From the NCBI GenBank assembly GCA_964512645.1, contig CAZEJS010000011.1, positions 1 through 64,000 of the forward strand: a stretch of 64,000 nt of DNA, in the 5' to 3' direction. Under the pieces are notes generated by a model. It saw only the letters and a list, made by a program, of their open reading frames with translations. It was not told the origin of the DNA and searched no databases. A program made the translations under genes and the position numbers. Origin of the DNA: CAZEJS01 sp964512645 (GTDB lineage Bacteria; Actinomycetota; Geothermincolia; Fen-727; Anoxymicrobiaceae). Below, piece by piece: positions 8,474 to 16,632 of the stretch (positions are counted from its first letter, which is position 1; the number at the start of each line of letters is the position of its first letter).

Positions 8474-11275
8474 ATGCCCCTGCCGGGACCCCAGAACGTG
8501 GAAGATTTCAACAAGAAGCTCAAGGAGCTGCGCAGAAACGGCGCCCGGGGCCTCAAGGAGAAGCTCGAAGGGGGCGTGACCAGGGGTCGCCTGGCCCTTC
8601 TGGGCATCCTCGCCCTGCTGATACTGTTCTTCCTGGTAGTGGTGCCTTTTTCCCGTTTCTACACCGACGCCATCTGGTACAACCACGTCGGCTTCCAGAG
8701 CCTCTTTTACAAGACACTGGCGGCGAAGATACTCTCCGTGGTCGTGTTCGGCGCCCTGTTCTTCCTGCTCCTCTACGGCAACATCTTCCTGGCCCGCAGG
8801 CTGTCGCCGCGCAGGGAACTCGACCTCGAGGGTTCGCCGCTCAAAGAGACGGTAGAGAGAGTGAGGGGCGTCTGGAGAAAGCTCGTCGGCGTGGGGCTGG
8901 TCATCTTCTCGGTGATAGCCGCTTTCCTCGCCGGTCTGGGATGGGGCGGCAAATGGGACATCATCCTCAAGTGGCTCAACCATACCGATTTCGCTTCGGC
9001 CGACCCGGTCTTTCACAAGAACATCGGGTACTACGCCTTCTCTTACCCGTTCGCCCGCGCCCTGGCCGACTGGCTCATCGGCACGCTGCTTTTCGTGCTG
9101 GTCGTCACCGCGGTGGTCTATCTTTTCGAAGGAGGCATCCGCCTCAAGAAAGGGTGGGACCTGTTCGCGCCGCACGTGCTGGCCCACCTCTCCGTCATAC
9201 TGGCAGCGATCTTCGTCGTTAAAGCCTACTCTTACAGGCTCAACATGTACGAGCTACTCTTTCAGAAGAAAGGCGCCGTCCTCGGCGTGGGCTACACCGA
9301 CGCCCACGCGAGGATACCCGCGCTGTGGATCATGCTGGTCGTTGCCGTGGGCATCGCCGTGGTCCTGCTGGTGAACATCCGGCTGAAGAGCTGGCTGCTC
9401 CCGGTGATAAGCGTGGGGGTTCTGCTGCTGGCGGCGCTTCTGGCCGGCACCGTCTATCCGGCCGTCGTCCAGTCGCTGGCGGTGAAGCCATCCGAGCAGT
9501 CGAAGGAGAGGACGTACCTCAAGCGGTACATCGACGCCACGCGTGAGGCGTACAAGATAAGCAGGATCGATTCACAGCGTTACCCGGCCGTCCCCGACCT
9601 GGACCTCGCCGCCATCAGGGAGAACCAGGCCACGGTCCGCAACGTGCGGCTCTGGGACCCCAGGCCGATGCTGAACGCCTACGAGCAGCTCCAGTCCATC
9701 AGGCAGTACTACCGGTTCAACGATGTCGACGTCGACCGCTACACCGTCGACGGCTCGTACCGGCAGACGATGATCGCCGCCAGGGAGATGGTGCAGGCAC
9801 AGCTCCCGGCCTCGGCGCGCACCTGGGTGAACAACACGCTGGTCTACACGCACGGGTTCGGGGCCGTAATGGCGCCGGGCAACGACGTAACCGGCGAGGG
9901 CAACCCCAACTTCATTGTCAGCAACATCCCGCCGGCGGGCCCCACCAACGTTCAGATCAAGGTGCCGCAGGTTTACTTCGGGGAGCTCACCGACGGGTAC
10001 GTCGTCACCAACACCACGCAGCCCGAGTTCGACTACCCGCAGGGTCAGCGCGAGATCCACAAGCCGTATTCCGGGACCGGCGGCGTGAAGGTCAAGGGCT
10101 TCTGGAGGAGGCTGTGGATGTCGGTCAGCTTCGCGGACTACAAGCTCTTCTTCAGCGGCCAGGTCAAGCGGAGCTCGCAGGTCATGTACTACCGTGACGT
10201 CAAGACCAGGATTGCCAAGTGCGCTCCGTTCCTGCGACAGGACGGCGATCCGTACCTCGTGGTCTCCGACGACGGCAGGCTGTACTGGTTCGTGGACTGC
10301 TACGCCACCACGGACAGGTACCCGTACTCCGAGCCCACCGGCGACTTCAACTACATCCGCAACTCGGTCAAAACGGTCGTGGACGCCTACAACGGCGACG
10401 TCTCTCTATACGTGTTCGAGCCGGACGACCCGGTGGTATCGACGTACCGCAAGATATTCCCTTCGATATTCAAGGACGCCGGAGCCATGCCGGAGGACCT
10501 GAAGAGGCACGTCCGCTACCCCGAGGACTTCTTCCTCGCCCAGGCGAGCGTTCTCAGGACCTTCCACATGACGAACCCGGACACTTTCTACAACCGCGAA
10601 GACCAGTGGGCGTTCCCCCAGGAAAACCTCGACGGCGAGATGCGGCCGATGTCGCCTTATTACGTCATACTCAAGACGCCGGGCATGGACCGGGAGGAGA
10701 TGGTGCTGCTGGTGCCGTTCGTGCCCCACAACAAGCAGAACATGATCTCCTGGTTCGCGGCGCGCATGGACGGGGAGCAGTACGGCAAGCTGGTCAACTT
10801 CCTCTTCCCGTCAGGGAAGCTTGTCTACGGCCCGGAGCAGATCGAGGGGCGCATCGAGCAGGACCCAGCCATCTCGGCCCAGCTCTCGCTCTGGAGACAG
10901 GCGGGGTCGCAGGTGATACGCGGCAACCTGCTGGTCATACCGATACAGGAGTCGATAATCTACGTCGAGCCGCTGTACCTGCAGGCGACACAGATCAAGA
11001 TACCCCAGGTGAAGCGCATCGTGGTTGTCTACAACAACACTGTTGCGATGGCCGACACACTGGAGGAGGCCATACTCAAGGTGTTCGGAGCCGCGCCCCC
11101 CACGCCCGGGCACCAGCCTGTCACCCCGTCGCCGCAGGTCAGGAGCCTCGCCGCGCAGGCGCTCGACCTGTACGAGCGCGCGGTGGCGGCACAGAAGAAC
11201 GGGGACTGGGCGGGATACGGCGACCTGCTGAACCAGCTCAACCAGGTGCTCAAACAGCTCAACGAGAAGCAGTAG
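8474..11275 (+). CDS. UPF0182 (COG1615) large membrane protein
   Basis: 933-residue protein of a family seen mainly in Actinobacteria and some Firmicutes, with no established function. A basic N-terminus (1-37) is followed by about seven transmembrane segments between 38 and 325. A long extracytoplasmic part carries family stretches such as DAIWYNHVGF, PNFIVSNIPP and the YFGE/YVVTNT region, and there is a helical tail rich in Gln and Asn after a Pro/Thr linker (about 860-880). ATG 8474 has AAGGAGA ten bases upstream. Length is typical. No neighbour points to a role. Confidence 0.93.
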   Translation: MPLPGPQNVEDFNKKLKELRRNGARGLKEKLEGGVTRGRLALLGILALLILFFLVVVPFSRFYTDAIWYNHVGFQSLFYKTLAAKILSVVVFGALFFLLLYGNIFLARRLSPRRELDLEGSPLKETVERVRGVWRKLVGVGLVIFSVIAAFLAGLGWGGKWDIILKWLNHTDFASADPVFHKNIGYYAFSYPFARALADWLIGTLLFVLVVTAVVYLFEGGIRLKKGWDLFAPHVLAHLSVILAAIFVVKAYSYRLNMYELLFQKKGAVLGVGYTDAHARIPALWIMLVVAVGIAVVLLVNIRLKSWLLPVISVGVLLLAALLAGTVYPAVVQSLAVKPSEQSKERTYLKRYIDATREAYKISRIDSQRYPAVPDLDLAAIRENQATVRNVRLWDPRPMLNAYEQLQSIRQYYRFNDVDVDRYTVDGSYRQTMIAAREMVQAQLPASARTWVNNTLVYTHGFGAVMAPGNDVTGEGNPNFIVSNIPPAGPTNVQIKVPQVYFGELTDGYVVTNTTQPEFDYPQGQREIHKPYSGTGGVKVKGFWRRLWMSVSFADYKLFFSGQVKRSSQVMYYRDVKTRIAKCAPFLRQDGDPYLVVSDDGRLYWFVDCYATTDRYPYSEPTGDFNYIRNSVKTVVDAYNGDVSLYVFEPDDPVVSTYRKIFPSIFKDAGAMPEDLKRHVRYPEDFFLAQASVLRTFHMTNPDTFYNREDQWAFPQENLDGEMRPMSPYYVILKTPGMDREEMVLLVPFVPHNKQNMISWFAARMDGEQYGKLVNFLFPSGKLVYGPEQIEGRIEQDPAISAQLSLWRQAGSQVIRGNLLVIPIQESIIYVEPLYLQATQIKIPQVKRIVVVYNNTVAMADTLEEAILKVFGAAPPTPGHQPVTPSPQVRSLAAQALDLYERAVAAQKNGDWAGYGDLLNQLNQVLKQLNEKQ

Positions 11276-11390
11276 GGCTCGGAGGCGCTTCCGGGGCGGC
11301 GCACCGGAGAGGCCCCTTCGCACCTGCGGCCTCGACCCGCGCAGGCGGCGGGCGCGTCCGCGGGGGCCGGGCCGGAGGCCGGCGGGGCGC

Positions 11391-11774
11391 TCAGATTATC
11401 TTGAGCATCCGCGCGAAATCGAGGTAGCCCTTGAGCATCAGCCTGGCCCAGCTCGCGTTGTACCGGTAGTCCATGTAGCAGTTCCCGTGGGTCCGGGCGA
11501 TGCACTCCCGCGCGCGGACGACGAAATCCTCCAGCTCCTCCGAGGCGGCCATGTATTCGCAGGCCTCGCGGTTCATCTCCACGGAGATGTCCGGGCGCTC
11601 CAGGACGCCCTCGGAGACGACGAACGAGCGGCCGCGCTTCTCACCCTTGATGTCCCTTCCGTCAACCGTCGCCTGCAGGCAGGCGCCGTCCTTGAGCGGC
11701 TCGACCAGCCTGGACCCTGGGTAGTCGCCGAACACCTCTTCGAAGAGCGCCACTATGTCTTTTTTTCTAGCCAT
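11391..11774 (-). CDS. Small protein, possibly SCP2-like sterol/lipid-carrier fold
   Basis: 127 residues, not firmly recognised. The order of a beta-rich first half (SFVVSEGVLERPDISVEMN), then a helix with a 'second-half' acidic patch and a hydrophobic closing helix (LMLKGYLDFARMLKII) resembles SCP2-type domains, where bound lipid lies in a tunnel. Only weak similarity can be judged by eye. It is transcribed convergently with UPF0182 and lies downstream of the phosphoesterase lipoprotein on the same strand (27-base gap). No signal peptide, so it is probably cytoplasmic. Confidence 0.6.
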   Translation of the reverse strand: MARKKDIVALFEEVFGDYPGSRLVEPLKDGACLQATVDGRDIKGEKRGRSFVVSEGVLERPDISVEMNREACEYMAASEELEDFVVRARECIARTHGNCYMDYRYNASWARLMLKGYLDFARMLKII

Positions 11775-11801
11775 CTTTGTCCATTCTCGATCCGCTCACG
11801 C

Positions 11802-12641
11802 CTATATTCTAACTACACGCTGCGTCCTGCGCCTGCCGTCTATCTCGACCCGGACGTAGTGGTGGAAGCTGTCCGTCCCGAACAGCGGAGCGCCAGCCCC
11901 CCCGGTTATGGTGATCAGCAGGCCGTCCGCCTCCTCCCGGTCGTAGGTGTGGACGTGGCCGCAGAACAGCTCCTCGACGCCGCCGGCCTCGAGCACCGGC
12001 TCCAGCTCCCGGTTGTTGTCGATCCCGGGGATCTGCTCACGGGTTGCCCTGGCGGAGTACGGCCAGCCCGGAGGCACGTGGGCAACCGCGAACGTGTGCT
12101 CGAAGCCGCGGGCCTTCGCCGAAGCGAGGTCCCGGGCGGCCCACTCCTGCTGGGCGGGGTAGAACCCCAGCGACGGAGTGGAGTTGTCCACGAGCAGGAA
12201 ATGGGAGTTCCGGTAATCGAAGGACTGGTGGGGAGGCCCGATGTGGGTGGCGTAGTTCTCTCCGACGGGCGACGTCGCCACGTCGTGGTTGCCGGGGACG
12301 GCGAAATACTTCACCCCGCTGGAGCGCATCCTGTCCACGAAGTTCCGGAACTCGGTGGCAGTCCCGCTGCCGGTGAGGTCGCCCGCGACGATCAGGAAGT
12401 CGACGGATTTCGCGGCCTCGAGCACGCGGTCGAACACCTCGTAGTTGTTCTGGGGGTCGCCGCAGACTATGAAACTGTAGCGTTGCGGGCTCGGCGTCGC
12501 GGGCGCGGTGGCCGCTCGCGGGCGTGGGGCGCTCCCGCGCGGCACGGGCTTCGAACAGCCCGGCGCCAGGGGAGAGAGAAGCAGCAGCAGCGCCATGAGC
12601 GCGGCGGCCAGCGTTATCCTGTGGCGGTTCTGTACGTGCAT
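11802..12641 (-). CDS. Lipoprotein calcineurin-like metallophosphoesterase
   Basis: 279 residues. The N-terminal signal ends in a lipobox (LAPGC, C29), so it is anchored outside the membrane, followed by a Pro/Ala-rich linker. The metallophosphoesterase motifs are in order: GDPQ (the usual GDxH is altered), GDLTG, GNHD, AHVPP and GHVH, which bind a di-metal centre. Substrate is not predictable. A -10-like TAAGAT at 12652-12657 lies only ten bases before the ATG, so the message may be nearly leaderless. Confidence 0.88.
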   Translation of the reverse strand: MHVQNRHRITLAAALMALLLLLSPLAPGCSKPVPRGSAPRPRAATAPATPSPQRYSFIVCGDPQNNYEVFDRVLEAAKSVDFLIVAGDLTGSGTATEFRNFVDRMRSSGVKYFAVPGNHDVATSPVGENYATHIGPPHQSFDYRNSHFLLVDNSTPSLGFYPAQQEWAARDLASAKARGFEHTFAVAHVPPGWPYSARATREQIPGIDNNRELEPVLEAGGVEELFCGHVHTYDREEADGLLITITGGAGAPLFGTDSFHHYVRVEIDGRRRTQRVVRI

Positions 12642-12651
12642 TGCGAAGGCT

Positions 12652-12657
12652 ATCTTA
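12652..12657 (-). promoter_or_regulatory. Candidate -10 for a nearly leaderless phosphoesterase mRNA
   Basis: Minus strand TAAGAT followed by ten bases and ATG 12641; no Shine-Dalgarno is seen between them. Confidence 0.3.
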
Positions 12658-12722
12658 CCTCGGTGCGGTTCCGTGCATATTTCGACGTAAGGGGGTCTTT
12701 CGACCTGCCGTCGCCGGCGGGG

Positions 12723-13799
12723 CTACTTGGCGAACCTGGTGATCCCCGAGAGATCCTTGCGGCTGGAGAGCCTGGACACTTTCACCACGTCGCCCGTCTG
12801 GGGGGCGTGGATGAACATGTCGTTGCCCAGGTACATCCCGACGTGGTGGGGCGGTGTTCCGAAGTAGACCAGGTCGCCCGGCCGGGCCTGCTGGAGCGTG
12901 ATCTTGATGCCCTTGTTGAACTGCATCGCCGCGTTGTGGGGCAGGTTGATCCCGAACAGCTTGTAGACGTACATCGTCAGGCCGGAGCAGTCGAAACAGA
13001 TCCGGTGCTGGCCGGTCGGACACTTCCCGGGGCCTTCCCCCGCCCAGTGATAGACGACCCCCAGGTATCGCATCGCGGTTTTGGCCAGCCCGCCGTCGGG
13101 GGCGGTGACCAGGGCCTGCTGCGCCTGCTGGTTCAGCGCCTGGTCGTCGGCCCTCTGGGCGCTGACCTGCTGGGCGATCAGCCGCTGGATGTCCTGGTTT
13201 ACGCTGTTGAGAAGAGCCTGCCTGGCGCCGAGCTTGTTCTCGATGTCGTTCTTCCTGGTCATCGCCTGCTGGACGAGACCCTCCTGCTGGCGCAGGCTCT
13301 CGCTGTACTGGCGCTCGAGCTGCTCGACGGACTCCTTGGTGCTCTTTATCCTCTCGATGAGGTCGGCGTCGCTCCTGGCCACGCGCGAGACGTAATCGGC
13401 CTTCTCCAGGAAATCCCCGAAATCCCTGGTCTCCAGGAGGACCTCGAGCATCGTGGTGCGGCCGTCCTTGTACATCGTGGCCGCCCTGCGGTTCAGGAGA
13501 TCCCGGCGCTTCTTCAGGGACCCCTTGATCTCGGTGAGGCGCTTCTGGGTCTCGTTGACCTTCTCGGTGATGGCGTCGAGGTCGACCTTGACGCTGTTGT
13601 AGGACTCCGTGGCGACCGCCAGCTCCCTGTCCAGGGCGTCGATCTCCGCGGCGATCCGGGCTGCCTGCTGGCTCATGGAGGCGATGTCACCCGCGGTCTG
13701 GGCGAAGGTGCCGCCGGGAGTGAGGGCGAGCGGCACCGACAGGCCGGCCAGCAGCACCAGCACCACGGCACACCTGATTGTCCTCGTTCGCGCCCTCAT
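12723..13799 (-). CDS. Secreted coiled-coil NlpC/P60 peptidoglycan endopeptidase
   Basis: 358 residues from ATG 13799. Signal peptide (1-34, cleavage after TFA), a long coiled coil (about 40-235, rich in Leu, Gln, Arg and Glu, like CwlO/RipA/PcsB proteins), then an NlpC/P60 domain with catalytic Cys in FDCSGLTMYVYK, His in PHHVGMYLG and a third polar residue in FIHAP. It cleaves stem peptides during growth or division; the coiled coil usually mediates control, for example by FtsEX. Upstream ATG 13922 is rejected because it lies on the -35 box of the likely promoter (13893-13922). Confidence 0.93.
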   Translation of the reverse strand: MRARTRTIRCAVVLVLLAGLSVPLALTPGGTFAQTAGDIASMSQQAARIAAEIDALDRELAVATESYNSVKVDLDAITEKVNETQKRLTEIKGSLKKRRDLLNRRAATMYKDGRTTMLEVLLETRDFGDFLEKADYVSRVARSDADLIERIKSTKESVEQLERQYSESLRQQEGLVQQAMTRKNDIENKLGARQALLNSVNQDIQRLIAQQVSAQRADDQALNQQAQQALVTAPDGGLAKTAMRYLGVVYHWAGEGPGKCPTGQHRICFDCSGLTMYVYKLFGINLPHNAAMQFNKGIKITLQQARPGDLVYFGTPPHHVGMYLGNDMFIHAPQTGDVVKVSRLSSRKDLSGITRFAK

Positions 13800-13892
13800 C
13801 GGAGCCCGCTCCCGTTCCCCGGTCGTCGGCTTACAATGAAAATAACGAACAACCGCCCCTTTCGGGGTCACATCTTCCTTCGGCAAACTCTT

Positions 13893-13922
13893 ATTATGCC
13901 CGTTCGAGTGCGTTACAGTCAA
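13893..13922 (-). promoter_or_regulatory. Sigma-A-type promoter of the NlpC/P60 gene
   Basis: On the minus strand TTGACT, 18 bases, CATAAT. The predicted RNA start near 13886 gives an 87-base leader. That leader contains CCCC-GAAA-GGGG, a perfect GNRA-capped hairpin (13855-13866). Confidence 0.65.
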
Positions 13923-14012
13923 TAGTTATTGTTAACTATTGTTGATTATGTATATTTATACGAATATTAAACAACACATGATTTATAATTATATTATTGT
14001 TAATTATTGATG
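13917..14012. other. AT-rich island with inverted and direct repeats
   Basis: About 95 bases that are largely A and T in an otherwise GC-rich window. It holds the inverted repeat AATAGTTA-TTGT-TAACTATT (13921-13940) and two related copies of TATTGTTAA(c/t)TATTG (from about 13927 and 13996). It lies immediately upstream of the NlpC/P60 promoter. The remaining 14013-14229 holds no gene I can support. Confidence 0.6.
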
Positions 14013-14229
14013 TATTGGCGCTCATCGCGCGGTTGCCGCCGCCCGCATTCCAGAGGGCCGGTGTGTGCGGGGAACCGCGGCGCGGGGCCGTGAGCGCCCG
14101 GCAGGGTGCCGCAGCCTTGCGCGAAACCGCCGCGCTCAACTGACCCGGGGGCACCGCATGATCCGACGGCCGCAGGGACGACCTGCCCACCGCATGACGA
14201 ACGTATGATGAAAGAGATGGCTAATCGGC

Positions 14230-14258
14230 TTGAAATCGGGAGTCCGATGACGGACAAT
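14230..14258 (+). promoter_or_regulatory. Promoter of the initiator tRNA gene
   Basis: TTGAAA, 17 bases, GACAAT, ending 15 bases before the tRNA. Confidence 0.6.
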
Positions 14259-14273
14259 GAACACTACAACCGA

Positions 14274-14350
14274 TGCGGGGTGGAGCAGTCTGGAAGCTCG
14301 CTGGGCTCATAACCCAGAGGTCGCCGGTTCAAATCCGGCCCCCGCTACCA
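14274..14350 (+). tRNA. tRNA-fMet (anticodon CAT), initiator
   Basis: 77-base cloverleaf with anticodon CAT in loop CTCATAA. The anticodon stem carries three GGG/CCC pairs, which with an unpaired 1-72 position marks the initiator tRNA. The CCA end is encoded. Here the 1-72 mismatch is T against T, where most bacteria have C against A. D arm GGAGCAGTCTGGAAGCTC and T arm GCCGGTTCAAATCCGGC are regular. Confidence 0.96.
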
Positions 14351-14361
14351 AAGCGGACAAC

Positions 14362-14390
14362 AGGCGGAACTTCGAGTTCTGCCTTTTTTT
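14362..14390 (+). terminator. Intrinsic terminator of the tRNA-fMet gene
   Basis: Stem AGGCGGAACT / AGTTCTGCCT with loop TCG, followed by seven T. Confidence 0.85.
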
Positions 14391-14761
14391 CGGAAATCAC
14401 TCTCAAGAGATCTCGAGGTGCCAAAGCCCGTCCCATTCTTGCCCTTCAGGAACTTGAGTGGCGGGAGGGCCTGAAGGATGGCGTTTAACATCTCAGGGTG
14501 ATATTGCAGAGAAGCCGGGGACAGCCCGGCCTCCCCTCAGAAGCAAGTTTCGCAGATCACCCCCCGGTAATTCAGATGGCGGTCCGGGTCAACAAGCCGG
14601 AAGAAGTCCCGCGGAAAGAGATGGCCGCCTGCTGTACCCATCAGGAAGGTGTTTCCAGGTTGTTGACAAGCACCGCGCCCCCGGCGAAGTCCGCAGAACA
14701 AAACCGTTTCTCGTCCGGTCTAATGGACGATTTTTCACAGAAGGGAAAGGGGTGGGAGAAG
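14391..14761 (+). other. 371-base gap before the DUF4349 gene, no gene supported
   Basis: An open frame exists from 14498 in phase with the DUF4349 gene, but it shows no family similarity and lacks a good ribosome-binding site. AGAAC (14695-14699), 18 bases, GTC (14718-14720) resembles an ECF-type promoter and parallels the one before the downstream sigma factor gene. Confidence 0.45.
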
Positions 14762-15862
14762 ATGGACGCGAAACTGAAACGGCACGGCGGGAGGACTGAG
14801 GGGGATCGCCCGCGGGGGAGATCGGCGCGGAGGGTGATAGTCGGCGTTCTCGCGCTGGTGCTGGTGGGCGTCGTGCTCACGGGGGCGATCACTGGCATAC
14901 TCGCGGGGCGCAGGAACTCCGCGGGCACGAACGTCGTGGTCTCGCCCCGTCTCTCCTCGACGAGCAACGAGACTGGCCTGGCACGGGAGGCGGCGCCGCC
15001 GTCGCCGCCGGGAGACCGCGCGCCACGGCCACAAGCCGTGACTCCTTCTGAAGACCAGAAAACCGCCTTGCGTTACACCACGGAGACTGATGCCCGGGGC
15101 AGGTCGAACCAGACCGAGGCGGTGATCGCCGGGCAGGGCGATGTGAGCACGCCCGACAAGATCATCAAGACCGCCCAACTGATTCTTCAGATCAAATCGG
15201 GGGAGTTCGAGGGGAAGTACAACGAGGTGAGCGCCATCGCGGAGGGTGCGGGAGGATGGGTGTCCGAGTCGAAAGCCGGCGCTTCCGGCAGCGGCGGAAC
15301 CGTGACCGGCGGCACTGTAACCATCAGGGTTCCCTCCGCGTCTTTCTCTCGAGCTCTTGCGAAGATCAAGGACCTGGGGAAGGTGGAATCGATCAGTGAG
15401 GAGACCACGGATGTTTCCGAGGAGTACACGGACCTGACCAGCCGGCTGAATCACCTCAGGGCGCAGGAGTCGGTCTATCTCAGCCTGATGGCAAGAGCCC
15501 AGACCATCGAAGAGAGCCTGGCCGTGCAGCGCGAGCTGTCCGCGCTGCAGCAGGAGACAGAGCGGCTCCAGGGACGAAAGAACTACCTGGACAATAGGGT
15601 GGATTATTCCAATATCCAGGTGACCCTCAACGAGCCCGGCTCGAGCGCCACCGTCGCTCAGGGCCAGGGATGGGGAGTCGGAGGCGCCTTCGCGGACGCC
15701 GCGCACGGTGTAGTGAACGCCTTCAACGCCATCATCAGGTTCGCAGGCGTTTCCCTGGTCTATATCCTGCTCATCGCGGCCGTCGCGGCTGTCTGCTACC
15801 TCGTGGTGAAGAAGTTCTTCATGCAGAAGGGTAGCGACACGTCACAGGAGGCGGGGGACTGA
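14762..15862 (+). CDS. DUF4349 membrane-anchored protein
   Basis: 366 residues from ATG 14762, preceded by GGGAGAAG. A basic N-terminus, a transmembrane segment (about 25-48) and a disordered Pro/Ser/Thr-rich stretch (about 50-120) come first. The DUF4349 domain follows with IIKTAQLILQI, a coiled coil of GKVESISEETTDVSEEYTDL type and SVYLSLMARAQTIEESL. A second transmembrane helix (about 322-344) and a short basic tail end it. Function unknown. It is followed by a terminator, then by ECF sigma and anti-sigma genes; in many Gram-positives DUF4349 genes lie beside such pairs, so it may be a target or sensor. Confidence 0.88.
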   Translation: MDAKLKRHGGRTEGDRPRGRSARRVIVGVLALVLVGVVLTGAITGILAGRRNSAGTNVVVSPRLSSTSNETGLAREAAPPSPPGDRAPRPQAVTPSEDQKTALRYTTETDARGRSNQTEAVIAGQGDVSTPDKIIKTAQLILQIKSGEFEGKYNEVSAIAEGAGGWVSESKAGASGSGGTVTGGTVTIRVPSASFSRALAKIKDLGKVESISEETTDVSEEYTDLTSRLNHLRAQESVYLSLMARAQTIEESLAVQRELSALQQETERLQGRKNYLDNRVDYSNIQVTLNEPGSSATVAQGQGWGVGGAFADAAHGVVNAFNAIIRFAGVSLVYILLIAAVAAVCYLVVKKFFMQKGSDTSQEAGD

Positions 15863-15896
15863 TCGCCATAGAGAAAAAGAAGCGGCAACCGGCGAG

Positions 15897-15924
15897 AAAA
15901 GGCCCCGCCCTTTCGGGGCCTTTT
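15897..15924 (+). terminator. Intrinsic terminator after the DUF4349 gene
   Basis: Stem AAAAGGCCCCG / CGGGGCCTTTT with a six-base loop; A-run before and T-run after make it work in both directions. Confidence 0.9.
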
Positions 15925-15934
15925 ATGCCTGTCC

Positions 15935-15960
15935 GGAACCGCCATGGCTGTACTATAGTT
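15935..15960 (+). promoter_or_regulatory. Candidate ECF-type (autoregulated) promoter of the sigma factor gene
   Basis: GGAAC (15935-15939), exactly 18 bases, GTT (15958-15960). This is the spacing of SigR/SigH/SigE-type promoters in Actinobacteria. A housekeeping -10 (TACTAT or TATAGT, 15951-15959) overlaps it. Confidence 0.5.
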
Positions 15961-16013
15961 GTAAGTGGCGGCGCTCTGTGGTGTGTCCTCAACAGGAATC
16001 GGAAGGGGCCGGC

Positions 16014-16622
16014 TTGCCTGAGCGGGAAGAGCGGGAACTCATCAGGGAGGCCCAGTCGGGAGACAGGCAGGCTTTCGGTGAGCTGTTCCGGCGTCACCAG
16101 AGAAACGTCTACGCCCTGGCCCTGCAGATGACCGGGAACGCGCATGACGCCGAGGACATAACCCAGGATGTGCTCATAAGGGTCATGAAAGGCATCCGGA
16201 CGTTCCGCTTCCGCTCCCGGTTCTCCACCTGGCTGTACCGCATCACCGCCAACACCGTGAACGATCACCTCGCCAGGCGGGCATCGAGAGAGAAGAAGGC
16301 CCACGTCGTTGAACTGAACGAGGAGCTTGCGGGTTCCATCGAGTCCGACCCCGGAGCCACGAGCCCCGAGGAGCTTGCGATCTCCCGGGAAACCAGGGAG
16401 GCGGTGCAGGCCGCGTTGATGCGGCTTCCCGAGAAGTACAGGATGCCGCTGCTTCTGGTCGACCTGCACGAGTTCACCTACGAGGAGGTTTCGCGGATAC
16501 TGCGCCTGCCCACGGGCACAGTGAAATCGAGGCTCTTCCACGCCCGCCGCGGGCTTGCGGGGATTTTGAAAGCGGACCTGGAACAATCGGAGGACTCCTC
16601 CGGTCTTACAGACGAGAGATAA
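16014..16622 (+). CDS. ECF-subfamily RNA polymerase sigma factor (SigW/SigE-like)
   Basis: 202 residues from TTG 16014, chosen because GGAAGGGG lies six bases upstream; GTG 15978 is an alternative. Region 2 is YALALQMTGNAHDAEDITQDV (core binding) and FRSRFSTWLYRITANT (-10 recognition). Region 4 carries LPEKYRMPLLLVDLHEFTYEE and the helix-turn-helix LRLPTGTVKSRLFHARRGL. It ends in TAA, 10 bases before the anti-sigma gene. It directs RNA polymerase to stress-type promoters and probably to its own. Confidence 0.94.
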   Translation: MPEREERELIREAQSGDRQAFGELFRRHQRNVYALALQMTGNAHDAEDITQDVLIRVMKGIRTFRFRSRFSTWLYRITANTVNDHLARRASREKKAHVVELNEELAGSIESDPGATSPEELAISRETREAVQAALMRLPEKYRMPLLLVDLHEFTYEEVSRILRLPTGTVKSRLFHARRGLAGILKADLEQSEDSSGLTDER

Positions 16623-16632
16623 AGGAAGAACG

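Noticed and set aside
14498..14761. Upstream extension of the DUF4349 gene
   Set aside because: No family similarity, no ribosome-binding site; the gene starts at ATG 14762 behind GGGAGAAG.
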